Part shown: one piece after another, positions 41,810-53,870 of the stretch | How the letters are laid out: each line of letters opens with the position of its first letter | How positions within the stretch are numbered: the first letter of the stretch is position 1 | Assembly (NCBI GenBank): GCA_031769625.1 | Contig: JAUIMM010001417.1 | Location: 62,001 to 126,000, forward strand | Reading direction: 5' to 3' | DNA from: Taudactylus pleione | Taxonomy: Eukaryota; Chordata; Amphibia; Anura; Myobatrachidae | Length of the DNA stretch: 64,000 nt | Made by a program: the position numbers and the translations under genes | Notes under the pieces: generated by a model | The model's input: only the letters and a program-made list of their open reading frames with translations | Told to the model about the DNA's origin: nothing | Database searches by the model: none

Positions 41810-42058
41810 GATAAGGGTGCACTCCATTAACCATTGATAGCGTGTCTCAGTGCCTTCCTTAAATATCCCTGGCGGAGTCCAATATTGCAATTGTGGAAGC
41901 CAACACAGCCAAAAAAATTTAACAGCAGTTAAATGAAACGTTTTGAAATCCGGAACCACTTCAGCTCCTCCATGTGTCACTCCAGCCCCCTTCCTTGCCA
42001 TTCCAACCCTTCAGCTCACAGGCTGCACCCCCACTGGCTCTCAGGCAATAGTACCCCC

Positions 42059-42205
42059 TGTATTTGTGGCCCTTATGCAGTGCCTCCTGTATTTGTGGCC
42101 CTTATGCAGTGCCTCCTATATTTGTGGCCCTTATGCAGTACCTCCTGTATTTGTGGCCCTTATGCAGTGCCTCCTGTATTTGTGGCCCTTATGCGGTGCT
42201 TCCTG
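42059..42205. repeat. 29-bp tandem repeat, five copies
   Basis: Unit TATTTGTGGCCCTTATGCAG plus TGCCTCCTG with exact 29-base spacing and few changes. Confidence 0.9.
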
Positions 42206-43129
42206 TAGATTTGACCCTTTTTCAGTGCCACTTATGCATTGTCCCCTGTTGTTATTTTTTACATATAGTAATGCCCCGTATGCCACGCCCCCAGCCTACT
42301 TAGTATTACTTACCTGACCACTTTGTCTTCTCCAGCCTCCGTAGGCGGCTACTGCCTTGCGCCACTGTCTTGATCTAACTTTATCCATCGGGTGTGCAGG
42401 GTAGGCTCTGCACCGCATGGGTAACAATGATTTCACCCTTGCAGTGCACTACTGGGAATGCTGCTTGTCTCTGAAGTAAATGCTTCTTTAGCCTCCAGTA
42501 GCTTCAGAGGCCAGCGTTCCTGTCAGCAGGGGTAGGAGCGGAGCGCCCTATGCAATTGCACGGGTCGCCTGCCCCTATAAACGGACCTGCATTTGTGTTT
42601 GTATACACAAACACACGCATGTTTAATTTTATATGGCAAGTCTATATTACATATCTTGATAAAAATACAATAAAGACTTATGTTTATTATTTTTTATTTA
42701 AAGTTAAAAAAATAATGCAAGCCATGTTTTATTCACAAAGCAAATCAACATAAATTTAGCAAATCAACATAACATTTTAGTTTAACATTTACAAGCTAAA
42801 ATATATGAAATATACATTATTTCTTATTGACGCAAATAAAAAATAAATACTTTGCTTAAGACAAATTAAACAATACATTACATGTTTTTCTTTGTATAAT
42901 TTTGTTATTGTATTTGTATAAATGTTTTTTATTTATTGACTTGTATTTTTTAAATCCATTTTCACTAGTTCAAATTCCTCTATTAGCTATGAAAAAAAAA
43001 TAAGATTAAAATCTAACTATACTCCAATATGTTATTTAAAACAATAACACACAGTCCTAAATTATTGAAACAGTTCTTCTTTCGTATGATAAATATTTAG
43101 CCAACTATTTTCTATAGCTTTGTGTATGA
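42206..43129. other. Unassigned AT-rich sequence
   Basis: Contains AT-rich runs at 42.6-43.1 kb. Nothing recognised. Confidence 0.4.
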
Positions 43130-43500
43130 AATTCTGACGGCTGGTAAGTATCTCACTAAATACTGACGTTGCAATCACAAACTCTGAAGATCCTGACTGG
43201 GCATGGAAAGTACACTAACCCTCCCCTTCTCCCCCAACTCCTAACTGGAACCCTCCCTTAGTGGTGCCTAACCTCCCCCCTATGGTACCTAACTCCCCCA
43301 CTGTGGTGCCTAACCCCTTGTCGTGGGTGCCTAACCCCAAGTCCCTCTTGGTGGTGCCTCAACCTAAAATCCCCCTCCCGCAACTTAGCCCTAACGCACC
43401 GGTTGTGCCTAGACCTAACACTCCCTTAACCTCTGAAACTTACCTTCTGCATGCCTACGTTTTGCATTCTGTAGCTGGGAAGCTGACACTGGGCTTGATT
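43130..43500. mobile_element. CCTAACC-rich interspersed element
   Basis: GGTAAGTATCTCACTAAATAC then repeated GGTGCCTAACC blocks, as at 14.3-14.6 kb. Followed by GGGCTTGATTCAGCACGG. Confidence 0.65.
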
Positions 43501-44455
43501 CAGCACGGATAGCAATCCTGCACACGCTGAAAAGTTCTTTAAATGAATGCCATCACAATACACTCGCAGCTCAATACTTAGAGACGCAGCACAACATAAA
43601 TCCTCCCCCTTGACACAGTGATTGCTCAGGCTGCATATAGGTTTGCAATGGATAAATTATACACACCCCTGCAACTTTATTCATATACACTGACACGCCT
43701 GCACTTGCTTGACCACACTCCCACACCACCCACCAATGATACTTCGTGTCAATCACTTCCAGGTGGGTCTGTGTATACATTGCAATCACATTCCCTATTT
43801 TAGTGACTAGTTTGCACACACACTGTAACTAAGATGTATATACGAAGAATGAAAGAATCATCTGACTGCAGAGTTGCACTTGTGTTACTTGTAGAATTAG
43901 GGCCACTGTTTGTATTCTAGTAATGGTAATTACAGTGAGCATCCCTTAAGCTGGGATGATGACTATCCCTTTTTTATTCATGTATTACTTTATCTTAAAA
44001 CAAAATGTTGTGGGGGGAGCCCCAGAGAATATATTGCGCTTACCGTCTGCCCACCGCCTTTTCAGCTCTATGCCAGCCTCGTTGGTTCCTCCCTGTCTAG
44101 TGACAGGCTGGTCCCTTCATGCCGCCCCACTTCTCCTGGACACTGAAAGGTGGAGGAAAACAAACATGGCATGAAGCTTCAATCTTTTCCCAAAAGAAAA
44201 AACAACCAGCACCTGGTCCCCAAGTCCTACTCTCAGCCCGATATCCTCATGCTGTCATCACAGGGTCCTGCGCACCAAAGTAGGACACAGACCCCTTATG
44301 CCCAGTCTAACTCCAAAAAAATATACCGCCCAAAAAAACATCTTTTACCCCCCAAAAATAAAAGGAGTGTAACAAAACACATCCTCAGCCCCCGGCAAAA
44401 AATAAATCAATACATTTATAGGGTTACAATCAAATATCTATTTTACCTTTAAAAA
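43501..44455. other. Unassigned
   Basis: No conserved ORF, RNA or complete element seen. Confidence 0.4.
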
Positions 44456-44650
44456 TCATGGTTCATCAGTTCTTGGTTCCGGGTCCTGTTCTTCCTGGCT
44501 TGAGAATTGCATCTGTTCCATTTCCATCCTCATCTGAAGCTCTCTATTTTCTTCATGCATTTGCTGGACTACACTGTATGTTGATGGCATTGCAACCTGA
44601 TCAGTTTGTATACATATGCATATATGTGTGTGTATATATATATACAATGG
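44456..44650 (-). pseudogene. C-terminal piece of the Myb/SANT-like gene, displaced by the LINE
   Basis: The minus-strand reading QVAMPSTYSVVQQMHEENRE, then MRMEMEQMQFSSQEEQDPEP and stop, is a Gln/Glu-rich helical tail. It lies directly beyond the inserted LINE, on the same strand and in order with the Myb-like exons at 48.3-52.2 kb. The link is inferred from order and composition. Confidence 0.4.
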
Positions 44651-45339
44651 ATACAATGGCAATGGCGGCGCGTGTATACGCGGCGGCTGCACTTACCGTT
44701 GGTGCCGGTGATGGCGATTCCTATGGTCCGGGTGTCCGTGTGTTGCACGCTCCGGATGTGGTGTGGTTGTTCCTGTTCCTGCTTGTCGGAGTCCTGTGTG
44801 GTGACGGCGGCCGGTGTGGGATCACATACCCCCGCGAGGTGCTCCTTGGTCTCCGCCTGACTGGAGTTTGGAGTGGAGTGGCAGGTTCCGGAGCTGGTGG
44901 AGTGGAGCCGCTTGCGGGAGCTGCTGGGTCCGGCGCAGAGGCTGTGCAGGTTTCTGAGGGAGGGACAGCCCCGGGTAACCCCTCAGCCACAGGCATTGTG
45001 GGTGGAGCGGGGGTGGCTGGGATTGCTGCCGCTTCTGGAGCCTGTGTGTCTGCTGCCCCTGGAGTTACTGTGCCTGCAAGCGTGGCGGCCCTGGATGGGT
45101 CTGTCACAGCTGGGGTGGTGAGTGGTGGCTGGTCTGGAGACTGGAGTTGTGAGAAGAGCCATGTGCACGGCAATGGAAGTAGAGATTATGGGGGTGGGCA
45201 GCGCTCTGGAGGGGGGCATTTCTGGAGACTCGGTTATCCCTGGAGATGCAGGCAGGTTTGGAAGAGGCATCGGAGGAGGGAGAGGAGGCAAAAAAGGGGT
45301 AAACGAGCTGGTACTAGAGCCAGGCTCAATTTATGTTTT

Positions 45340-45845
45340 ATCAAACCCCCTTTGCCTAGCTTATTTCTAGCAAATGTTCAGTCCCTGACTAGTAAACTGG
45401 ACGAATTACATGTAGTTCTTTCATACATGAAGCATCTGGAGTCCTGCTCTGTATTAATTTTTACCGAGACTTGGCTAAATGACTTAGTTCTGGATACTGC
45501 GGTCTCTTTTGGAAACAGGATTCTGTTCAGAGCAGACAGAACTTCTTCATCAGGGAAAAGTAGGGGTGGGGGGCTGTGTTTGTATGTCCTGCGTACCTGG
45601 TGTATTGATGCTATCTGTATTGGTAATCATTGCTCAGTGGATATTGAATATCTGTCTGTCAAATGTAGACCCTTTTAATTTGCCCAGAGAAGTTTCGGTG
45701 GCAATTATCATTGCCGTTTATATTCCCCCTCAGGCTAATGTGACAATTGCCCTGGGAATTCTTTATGAGAAAATTGCGAAATTACAATCTGTGTATGTTG
45801 AGGCAGTTTTTATTATAGCAGGTGATTTCAACCTGACCTGAGGAA
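45340..45845 (+). pseudogene. LINE apurinic endonuclease domain, frameshifted
   Basis: SLFLANVQSLTSKLDEL and SVLIFTETWLND (the catalytic Glu) lie in one frame up to 45678. IIAVYIPPQANVTIAL and FIIAGDFN (catalytic Asp-Asn) are in a second frame. The RT ORF is in a third (DLRKVLPKLYKNVSAPTRG). The shifts fall near 45665-45680 and 45833. Confidence 0.75.
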
Positions 45846-45849
45846 AGTA

Positions 45850-47988
45850 TTGCCTAAATTATATAAAAATGTATCGGCTCCAACTAGGGGCATGCGTACC
45901 TTGGACCAGGTGTATACAAACCTCAAGTCAGCTTATGAAACTGTTGTTTGCCCCCATATTGGCAGATCCGATCACATGTCCCTGTTTCTCATGCCTGTTT
46001 ACAGGTCATTAGTTAGGAGAGTGCGACCGGTCAGACGTCTGGTAACTATATGGCGGGAGGATGCACTGATTAGATTACAGGATATGTTGGAATTCACAAA
46101 CTGGGATTTGTTTATTGATGAGAGTAGGGTAAATGGCGATATAGATATTGACTCTCTAGCATCATTGGTATTAGGTTACATCGGTTGCTGTACAGATAGT
46201 GTTACAGTAACAAAGAGTATTAAAATATTTCCCAACGTGAAGCCTTGGTTGAACGGGGAAGTTCGATCTCTACTCAAGGCTCGTGATAGAGCGTTTAAAT
46301 CTGGTGATTTAGAAATGTTGAAATCTTCCAGGTGTGAATTGCGGAAAGGTATTAGGAGGGCTAAAATTAGTTACTCCGCAAAGATTGAAGCTAGAAGTCA
46401 TGATAACAGGAATCCGAGAAGCCTGTGGCAGATGATCCAGGATATTACTGGTTGTAAAATAAAAAAGGAGGTGATTAGCAATGACAATAATCTATTAGCT
46501 GAAGATTTGAACCTGTTCTACTCTAGGTTTGATCAAGAGAATAGTTTTTCTGTTACGCCCCAAATTCCCCGGGTGGGGGAGTCTCCTCTTATGTTGGAGG
46601 AGTATGATGTGATTAAATGTCTACGTCGGGTTGATTTGTGTAAATCAGCCGGCCCGGATGGGATTAGCGGTAAAGTCCTCAAGGGGTGTGCAGACCAGTT
46701 AAGTTGGATATTAACGGTCTTATTTAATTTGTCCCTTTTTAATTGTGTAGTGCCGAGATGTTTTAAGAAGGCAAATATTGTTCCAGTTCCAAAAAAGGGG
46801 GTAGTAAAATGCCTTAATGATTATCGCCCAATTGCACTAACTTCATTGATAATGAAATGCTTTGAAAGGCTGGTATTAGGACATATTCAATCTTTTTTCC
46901 CAGCAGATTTTGATCCTTTTCAGTTTGCATATAGGAAAAATCGTTGCACTGATGATGCGGTACTTGCAGCACTTCACTCTATTTTAGCTCATTTGGAAGT
47001 GAGGGATTCTTATGTTCGGATACTCTTTGTTGATTTTAGTTCTGCTTTTAATACGGTCATTCCCGTCTCACTAACATCTAAGTTGTTTGACTTGGGGTTA
47101 AGTGGGTCTATTTGTAACTGGGTTTTAAACTTTTTAACTGATAGACCACAAGTAGTTAGAATTGGAGGTGCTGTGTCGGGGGAAGTGTTGATTAAGACTG
47201 GTGTTCCTCAGGGTTGTGTTCTCAGCCCCCTATTATACTCGCTATTTACCCACGACTGCGTGTCGACTTCTGATTCTGTGAAAATCATCAAATTTGCTGA
47301 TGATATTGCAGTCGTTGGGTTAATTAGCGGGAACGATGAGTCCCATTATAGGAAAGAGATCAAAAATTTGGTTTCTTGGAGTGGTGATAATCACTTACTC
47401 CTAAATGGCGACAAGACAAAAGAACTGGTAATTGATTTTCGTAGGAGATGTTTAGAGCAGAAATTGCCAGTGTCTATTAACAACCAGGATGTTGATACAG
47501 TCGAGTCTTTTAAATTTCTGGGTATCCAGGTTGCGGCAGATTTGACATGGTCTTTAAATACACTGTCCCTAATTAAAAAGGCGCAACAGCGTTTGTTTTT
47601 CCTAAGACGTTTGAGGGCCTCGGGAGTTAGCAAAGTAACTATGCTAAACTTTTACAGATGCTCAATTGAGAGCATTCTGACGTTTGGTATCATTATCTGG
47701 TATGGCAACTGCACAGCGAGTGAAAGAAGTGCACTGGAACGGGTTGTTAGGACCGCCAGCAAAATCATTGGCGTGCAGTTGCCAACTATTCATGATGTTT
47801 ATGGGCTTAGGGTTCTAAAGAGAACCAAAGGTATCATATCGGATCCAAGCCATCCATTTCATGAATTTTTTGATAAGCTCCCATCTTTAAAACGGTTCAG
47901 AGTACTTCGGGCACGTAGGAGTCGCTTGAGGGTTAGTTTTCTTCCATCTGCTGTGCGCATGCTGAATGCTATGAATGTATCTCTTTAG
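45850..47988 (+). CDS. LINE ORF2, endonuclease end plus reverse transcriptase, 712 codons open
   Basis: Order: the end of the endonuclease (TRGMRTLDQVY, GRSDHMSLFL), then RT motifs SAGPDGISGKVLKGCADQLS, NDYRPIALTS, QFAYRKNRCTDDAV, LFVDFSSAFNT (motif A), GVPQGCVLSPLLYSLFTHDC (motif B), IKFADDIAVVG (motif C, both Asp present), then FKFLGIQV and the C-terminal block SHPFHEFFDKLP and SFLPSAVRMLN. The frame is open from 45845 to the stop. It has no ATG at the start because the true start lies upstream beyond the frameshifts. The enzyme would copy its own RNA at a nicked target. Confidence 0.85.
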   Translation: MPKLYKNVSAPTRGMRTLDQVYTNLKSAYETVVCPHIGRSDHMSLFLMPVYRSLVRRVRPVRRLVTIWREDALIRLQDMLEFTNWDLFIDESRVNGDIDIDSLASLVLGYIGCCTDSVTVTKSIKIFPNVKPWLNGEVRSLLKARDRAFKSGDLEMLKSSRCELRKGIRRAKISYSAKIEARSHDNRNPRSLWQMIQDITGCKIKKEVISNDNNLLAEDLNLFYSRFDQENSFSVTPQIPRVGESPLMLEEYDVIKCLRRVDLCKSAGPDGISGKVLKGCADQLSWILTVLFNLSLFNCVVPRCFKKANIVPVPKKGVVKCLNDYRPIALTSLIMKCFERLVLGHIQSFFPADFDPFQFAYRKNRCTDDAVLAALHSILAHLEVRDSYVRILFVDFSSAFNTVIPVSLTSKLFDLGLSGSICNWVLNFLTDRPQVVRIGGAVSGEVLIKTGVPQGCVLSPLLYSLFTHDCVSTSDSVKIIKFADDIAVVGLISGNDESHYRKEIKNLVSWSGDNHLLLNGDKTKELVIDFRRRCLEQKLPVSINNQDVDTVESFKFLGIQVAADLTWSLNTLSLIKKAQQRLFFLRRLRASGVSKVTMLNFYRCSIESILTFGIIIWYGNCTASERSALERVVRTASKIIGVQLPTIHDVYGLRVLKRTKGIISDPSHPFHEFFDKLPSLKRFRVLRARRSRLRVSFLPSAVRMLNAMNVSL

Positions 47989-48600
47989 TTAATTTAATTT
48001 TATTATTTTCGTGAAATTGTTTGTGATAACCTTTACCATGGATTGCTATTCACTGTTTTTTTTTTAAAAAGTGCAATGTAATTTCGTCTGTCAAACTTGT
48101 TTTGCTGATGACAACAATAAATACAATACAATACAATAGATGTGGATCTACTTCAGAGGGTCTTATTTTTATATTGTCCGTCAACAGCTACAGTTGGTTT
48201 TTTTCAATCAATCTTGTGTTTGTGTTGCCTTGATGCTGCCACATTACCATATGGTTAAAGTGGCTGTCCATCTGTTGGAGACGACTAAAAAGCACATCAA
48301 TCGTAGTCATTTGACGAAGTACTGGCCTACCGTTTCCCAACTGCATGAGTGATTTAGCTGTATATTTGAAATTTGGTTCATGCTCTGCGCTAGGCTGTTA
48401 AAATGTCGTCCCATCCTTTCCCGATCTTCTGTCCTTTGTTCTTCTATCCAATCCCGATCTTCTCTTCTCCTTTGTTCAAACCGTTCCCGATCTTCTCCTT
48501 TGTTCAAACCATTCGTGTTCTCATGTTTTCTGTTCCATCCATTCACGATGCTCTATTATTGCATTATTAATATAACAAAGTTAAAATTTTGTAAATAAAA

Positions 48601-50049
48601 ATAAAGATATTAAAAAATTAAAACTTTTGAAATTTTTTTATGTATAATATTTTTTGGGTCCTTACGAATAATCTCTCTTTGAGGTGCATTTTCTTCATTT
48701 GATTGCAAGTTTGGTGAGGATGGTCCTCCAGATGCAGTATCTATGTTACTCTCTATTGTACTTTATTCTCCTGCAATTATAAAAAACAATTATATAGATA
48801 TATATATATATATATTTTAATGTAAAAAAACAAATTTTTTTATGTTGATTAATAGAAAAAATAAACAATTTTAAAATATTAAAATTTAATAACATTACAT
48901 TATAACAACGGTATGTAGTGATAATGTTGATGTAGAACAGTACAATGAAAGAAACTTAGTCTTTGATTAGTTTAGAAACAGATATACCTGTGTTTTTTCC
49001 TTTAAGCTTCCAACATATTAATGTTTTACCAATGTCATAAAATTATATTCTGTTATGAGTATTGATAGCCCAAGAAAAATCACTAGTGGAGTGTGTGGTA
49101 TATGTACTAAATCAGATTCCCTTTATGTAATCTTCAATTCTTGCAGAATCCCACAGTGAAGATTGGATGAATAAAAAAGTTGTGTACTCCACTCACTATG
49201 CAATAGGTGTTCTCAGGTATTTTAAGTTTAATTTAAACAAATGTGTACTGTACTCACGTATAGTCTAGATGTTCTATTTCCATAAGTCTTTTTCATTGAT
49301 GAGACAGCTTTGTGATTTCACCCAAAAATATTGTGGATATTCACCAGAGTTAATTATAAATGTTCATTAACAACATACTGCTGGGTGTAAGCACAACAGA
49401 TAACAGGAGTTCTCATACACTTTTACAATCTACTGAGAATAAGAAAACATTATATTCCTGTACCTTAGTTGAAGTCCAGTATATTATATAATCTTGCATC
49501 ATGCTGCAATCATTTCATAGTAAACAAGATTACTATTCTCACTGCGCTTGTCCCTGAGGGACAGATGTACTAAGCTGTGAAAAGTTATACACTGGAAAGT
49601 GATAAACAGCCAACAACTCAGCTGCTAACTGTCATGTTTCAGGCTGTTTTAGAAAAATGATAGTTAGGAGCTTATTGGCTGGTAGTTTATCACTGTCCAG
49701 CTAATCACTTTCCAGAGCTTAGTACATTTGGAGCAAAGTGTTCGAGTGCACAGCTTCCCCGTTTCACAGTTACATTTTATCCACAAGTCTTTAAATGATA
49801 AAATTGTCTTAGCAATGAAAGATACTTTTATGGGAATAGAACATCTGTCTAATTTTGGATGAACTAACCACTATGAAGATGAAAAGTTAACCATATCATT
49901 CAGTTTTTACATATTTATGTCCAATTTATACATATACCCAGAGTGCAGTTTTCTTTAACTCGTGAACGAACTTTCTAAAAATAAATGCTCCCCACTCCAA
50001 TTAACTAATGTAGTTGGGGTAGGGTTGGATTTAGGCACTAAGGGACAGA
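48601..50049. other. AT-rich sequence, introns of the Myb-like relic
   Basis: No other gene. A hairpin MITE lies at 49560-49735. Confidence 0.4.
49560..49735. mobile_element. Hairpin MITE, AGCTGATTGGC family
   Basis: ACAGATGTACTAAGCTGTGA at the left and the mirrored CAGAGCTTAGTACATTTGG at the right, with GATAGTTAGGAGCTTATTGG inside. Related to 19990-20200 and 53310-53480. Confidence 0.7.
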
Positions 50050-50554
50050 GGGCCTGATTTAGACCCGCTCGCGAGCACATAGCGCTCGGAACTGGGTCGA
50101 TGGTTGGCCATTGCGCAAGCATGGCATGCGCGTGCACGAGCCCCGGAGCGAGTGAGAATTCACTCATTCTGGGGCTCGCTACAAAACGAGATGGCTGTCG
50201 ATGTTGATCAACAGCTCGATCTGTTTTGTAGGGGGGGTGGCTGGACAAACAGGTGTTCCTTAAGGAACGCCTGCCATTTGTGGGCGGCCCTACTGACATC
50301 ACAAGTGATGTTAGTAGTGGACTTCCTGCTCTATTAGAGGAGGAAGTCCACTCGGGCTTACGGTAGACGAGACCCTACCACAAGGATCTCGTCGCAAGCC
50401 TGATGATCACGACCATCGCCAGGCCACTCGGAAAATCTGTGGGTGGTCACTCACAGCTAAGCGGGTGGCCTAGAGGCAGATTTTTTTTTTTTTTAAATCC
50501 ATCCTGATTCAGAGCGAGCTCTCACAAATAGTAAAGCACCTCTGAATCAGGCCC
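50050..50554. mobile_element. Non-autonomous TIR element (GGGCCTGATTCA family), second copy
   Basis: Ends GGGCCTGATT and TCTGAATCAGGCCC; the interior matches 3389-3800 in GGGGCTCGCTACAA, GGAAGTCCACTC, GTGGGTGGTCAC and ATCCTGATTCAGAGCGA. Confidence 0.75.
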
Positions 50555-50943
50555 AGAGTTAGGTATAGGGTATGGTGAGTGTTAGGTTAACTGTACTTAC
50601 TAGGTGAGATTTTAGGCTCTAACACTAAAAAATGAGGGTTAGAGTAATGAGAGGGTGAGGCATATAATATTGACCAAAATGTGTAGTAATGTTTGCATTG
50701 TAATTCTGACTAACTATTTCAATCACAACCATAATGGACAAAACACTGCTTTAAATTTTATAGCTTAAAAAGTAATTATAATCAATAATTATTCAATGTC
50801 TCTACTAAGTAAATACATTGTACATTTTGGTTAAACATGCATACCTGTGTCCAACATGGTTATTGCCGCGTCCTCTGTCCTTGGTTCACTTTTGCTGTCA
50901 TGTTCTTCCTCAACAAAAGAAACTCTTCTTTTTATCTCTTCTC

Positions 50944-50983
<40 letters not shown>

Positions 50984-50986
<3 letters not shown>

Positions 50987-51134
50987 GGATGTGCAGGCTC
51001 GGTTCTACTCGGTTCCATTCGGTTCTTTTTACCGGATCTTATTGGGTTTCAGCTGTCACGAGTTTTGGATAGCCAATAAGATTCGGTAAAAAGAACCGAA
51101 CGGAACCGAGTAGAACCGAGCCTGCACATCCCTA
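50984..51134. mobile_element. hAT-like palindromic MITE in a (TA)n tract
   Basis: TAGGGATGTGCAGGCTCGG and the mirrored CCGAGCCTGCACATCCCTA bound a 151-bp near-palindrome. ATATATAT on both sides fits an 8-bp duplication but is uninformative in TA repeats. Confidence 0.85.
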
Positions 51135-51159
51135 ATATATATATATATATATATATACA

Positions 51160-51250
51160 GCACAGCAAGCGGCACTCGAAGACTTTGTAGACAAATTTAA
51201 TGTGTCATCAATTTGTCTACAAAGTCTCCGAGTGCTGCTTGCTGTGCCGT
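51160..51250. repeat. Hairpin with about 40-bp arms
   Basis: CAGCACAGCAAGCGGCACTC...GACTTTGTAGACAAATT is mirrored by AATTTGTCTACAAAGTC...GAGTGCTGCTTGCTGTGCC with an 11-base loop. Confidence 0.85.
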
Positions 51251-51339
51251 TTATATGGTGGGGACTTGTTCTCTGTTCTCAGGAAGGCACCAGAGCATTT
51301 CCCTTATTAACCTTTTGAGTGCCGGATCACTACTGTAGG

Positions 51340-51372
<33 letters not shown>

Positions 51373-52150
51373 TTATTTTTAAATCATTTAATAATAATTT
51401 TATGTATAACGTTCAAAATTTTTTAAAGCAAAGTAAATAACTATATTATTTACTTCCATTTTTGATGGTGTACATTGCATGTTTCTTTTATTGTAATTGT
51501 TTCCTTCTTTGTTGGTCTGTTTTTTTTACTGCTCTTCTTTGGCGTTCCTATACAATAACCACAATAAAAATTGGACATTTAGTTCTGACAATTACAAGTC
51601 TTAAACCTCACTACTTATAAAAACAGAAAAAAATAACCAAATAATCATTTTAAATTACATACATACGTAAATACATACCTTGTGAGCTATTGCCTGGAAC
51701 TTCTTCCTCCCTGACCATATCGAACTGTGTCTGTATCTTCTTTTCCCATTCTTTCTCCAGGTCATTTCCATCTTGGATTTTGGTATTAGTTGCCCTTTTA
51801 CAGTCACGAAGCCTCTTCTTGCATTTTTACGGTGTGCGTTCTGTTTTACCGACTGAAGAAACGGCTTGCAAAGTCTTTTCCCATGTTGAATCTTTGAATT
51901 TGTGGTGCATGTTTTTTGCCTGTGAACCAAAAAGCAGAGAGGTGTGAAGAATTACCTGGTCGATGAGGGTCTCTGTTTGCCTTGTGCTGAAATTCGGGGC
52001 TCTCTGCCTTGATCCTTCATCTTCGGACTCATCTTCATCATGTGAAACATTGACAGTCTCGATTGTTGAGGTGTCTTGGTTTGCTTCTTCTGGACCGATC
52101 CTCCTCTGGTCATGCTCATTCTTCTTGTGTCCTCACCTCCTCGGACATGG

Positions 52151-53309
52151 TTTAAATAGCTATATATAATTATTTAAAGACTTACTCAAACAAAAAAAAT
52201 GAAATTACTAGTCAAGCAATTTCAAAATTACACATACACGTTTATAAAGTATAAAGGCCTTAAACAAGGTAAATCAGGTTGTGTACTGGATCACGGAAAA
52301 CAAGGCAAGTGCTCTGGATCACAGACCAGGAATACTCAGTGGCATCCTACACGTCTAAAGTTATTTAACAAATCCCCTTCCACTAACCTTTAATAACCTT
52401 ACATCAATACGTAACCCTTCACTTCACCCTTGTGATTAACCCTACCCCACAAAAGTTAACAGTTTAATTTGACATAACTGGATTGTAGCCGCAGTTATAC
52501 TGGCGGCAACATTCAGGCTCCATAATGGTGAGCGTTGGTATGATGTGATCCTGATACAAAATTACATCCTGTTAAAAATAAATATATTTATATCCCTTAA
52601 AAGTGATGAAAAAATAATGCAATATCAAACATTAAATATATGTAACAAACTAAACTTATTATTATAAATGTTTTCAAAATTTAAAATGTTGAACTTATAA
52701 CGTTGTTTACTACACTAATTACTTAATGCATTTTATACAGGTCATGTTTTAAGGATATCCATGGTTTCACTACCTGTCTAAGTTAAGCATTATCAAATTC
52801 TTCATTATGTATTTTCTTTAAACTAGGACTGTTAGATTGGCTTGAGGATTGAGGGCTTCTTTTAAACAGACGGCACCCTGGCCTTCAGTATTACAACTAC
52901 ATTGCATTTCAAATATATACATTCATCCAATTATAAATGTATATCTCTCCCATGTTACCAGGCATGCATCTGTGCAGTACACGTTTTGCAAGTGCTAAAG
53001 GTGTATTAAGATTATTGTTGTACCAAAATCTAAATTTATTTTTAAACTTTTATAATTTTAAAAAATAAAAATAAATTGTTTTCTCAATACCATATTTTTG
53101 GATACATGCATTAGATTATCTATAAACACACACACTAATCAATAATCCCAGCAACAATAGGAACAAAGAATATTAATTTAGATATTATATAGACCATTGA
53201 TTATAAAACTGGGTCACCACATAATACACATTTTCTATCTCACACATCAGGTGCACATCTGTGTTCATTAAATTGACACATTTTAAATGATCCATAGGTA
53301 TAGCTAATT
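52151..53309. other. Unassigned AT-rich sequence
   Basis: Between the Myb-like relic and the MITE at 53.3 kb. Nothing recognised. Confidence 0.4.
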
Positions 53310-53480
53310 ATGGGGTCTATTTACTAAGCATTGTTAGGAGACAGAGTGAAAAGTGATAAGGTGCAAGCCAATCAGCTCCTAACTGCCATTTCACAGGCTG
53401 TGTTTGAAAAATGATAGTTGGGAGCTGATTGGCTGGCACCTTATCACTTTCTTATCATTTTTCACTCTGTCTCCGACATT
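53310..53480. mobile_element. Hairpin MITE, AGCTGATTGGC family, best copy
   Basis: GGAGACAGAGTGAAAAGTGATAAGG-type left half is mirrored by CCTTATCACTTTC...TTTTTCACTCTGTCTCC. GATAGTTGGGAGCTGATTGG is in the right half. Confidence 0.85.
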
Positions 53481-53559
53481 AGAATGCGAAAAAGAGGCCA
53501 GATCGAATGAAGTCAGTCTGGCATACTTCTGTATCTGTGGGTGGGAGGGGCATGTTAGA

Positions 53560-53870
53560 TTTAGGCAGTCCTGGGGTGAATTATTGTTATTCAACCCCGG
53601 TAGGGGGGGACTTTGGGTCAGACACCACCCCTGGAGTTTTAAGGTTAGGCACCCTAAGGGATGGTTAGAGTTAGGGGGGTGGAGGGTTAGGGTACGTAAC
53701 AGCCGGCATTGGGATCTCTTGTCGGGATTTGAACCGTCATCTTCACAGCCGTTGGCCTTAGTGGGACGAACAAGGTTTAGGAAAACGGGGGAGGGGTTAG
53801 GATCAAAATCATTGTGACTAACCCTGTATGTACAGCTGCCTGGATTATCCATCTAGAATACGAAGGATAT
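53560..53870. mobile_element. CCTAACC-rich interspersed element
   Basis: GGTTAGGCACCCTAAGG, GGTTAGAGTTAGGGGGG and GTCGGGATTTGAACCGTC; the same family as 19.6 kb. Confidence 0.6.

Larger units (their letters stand above)
44700..48138 (+). mobile_element. L2-like (CR1/L2 group) non-LTR retrotransposon
   Basis: A GC-rich 5' part (44.7-45.3 kb) is followed by an AP-endonuclease region, an RT ORF and a short 3' UTR that ends CAATAAATACAATACAATAC, the short tandem tail typical of the group. It is inserted between exons of the Myb-like relic on the opposite strand. Two frameshifts in the endonuclease region are the only damage seen. The 5' boundary is uncertain. Confidence 0.8.
48307..52150 (-). 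pseudogene. Myb/SANT-like DNA-binding protein gene of a DNA transposon, decayed
   Basis: Exon pieces on the minus strand: about 52080-51681 reads RQRAPNFSTRQTETLIDQVI, then WEKTLQAVSSVGKTERTP, stop, KCKKRLRDCKRATNTKI, the layout of Myb/SANT-like proteins carried by vertebrate Harbinger elements. It ends in a phase-1 donor. 50943-50845 continues in phase (EEIKRRVSFVEEEHDSKSEP). 48780-48690 (SNIDTASGGPSSPNLQSNEE) is phase-consistent with one stop. 48555-48307 is a charged coiled-coil-like stretch (NKGEDRERFEQRRREDRDWI, MGRHFNSLAQSMNQIS). The LINE at 44.7-48.1 kb cuts off the end. Confidence 0.6.

Noticed and set aside
44458..45678. 406-codon ORF as an independent gene
   Set aside because: Its 3' third is the LINE endonuclease and the rest is low-complexity Gly/Ala/Val sequence of the LINE 5' part and a microsatellite.
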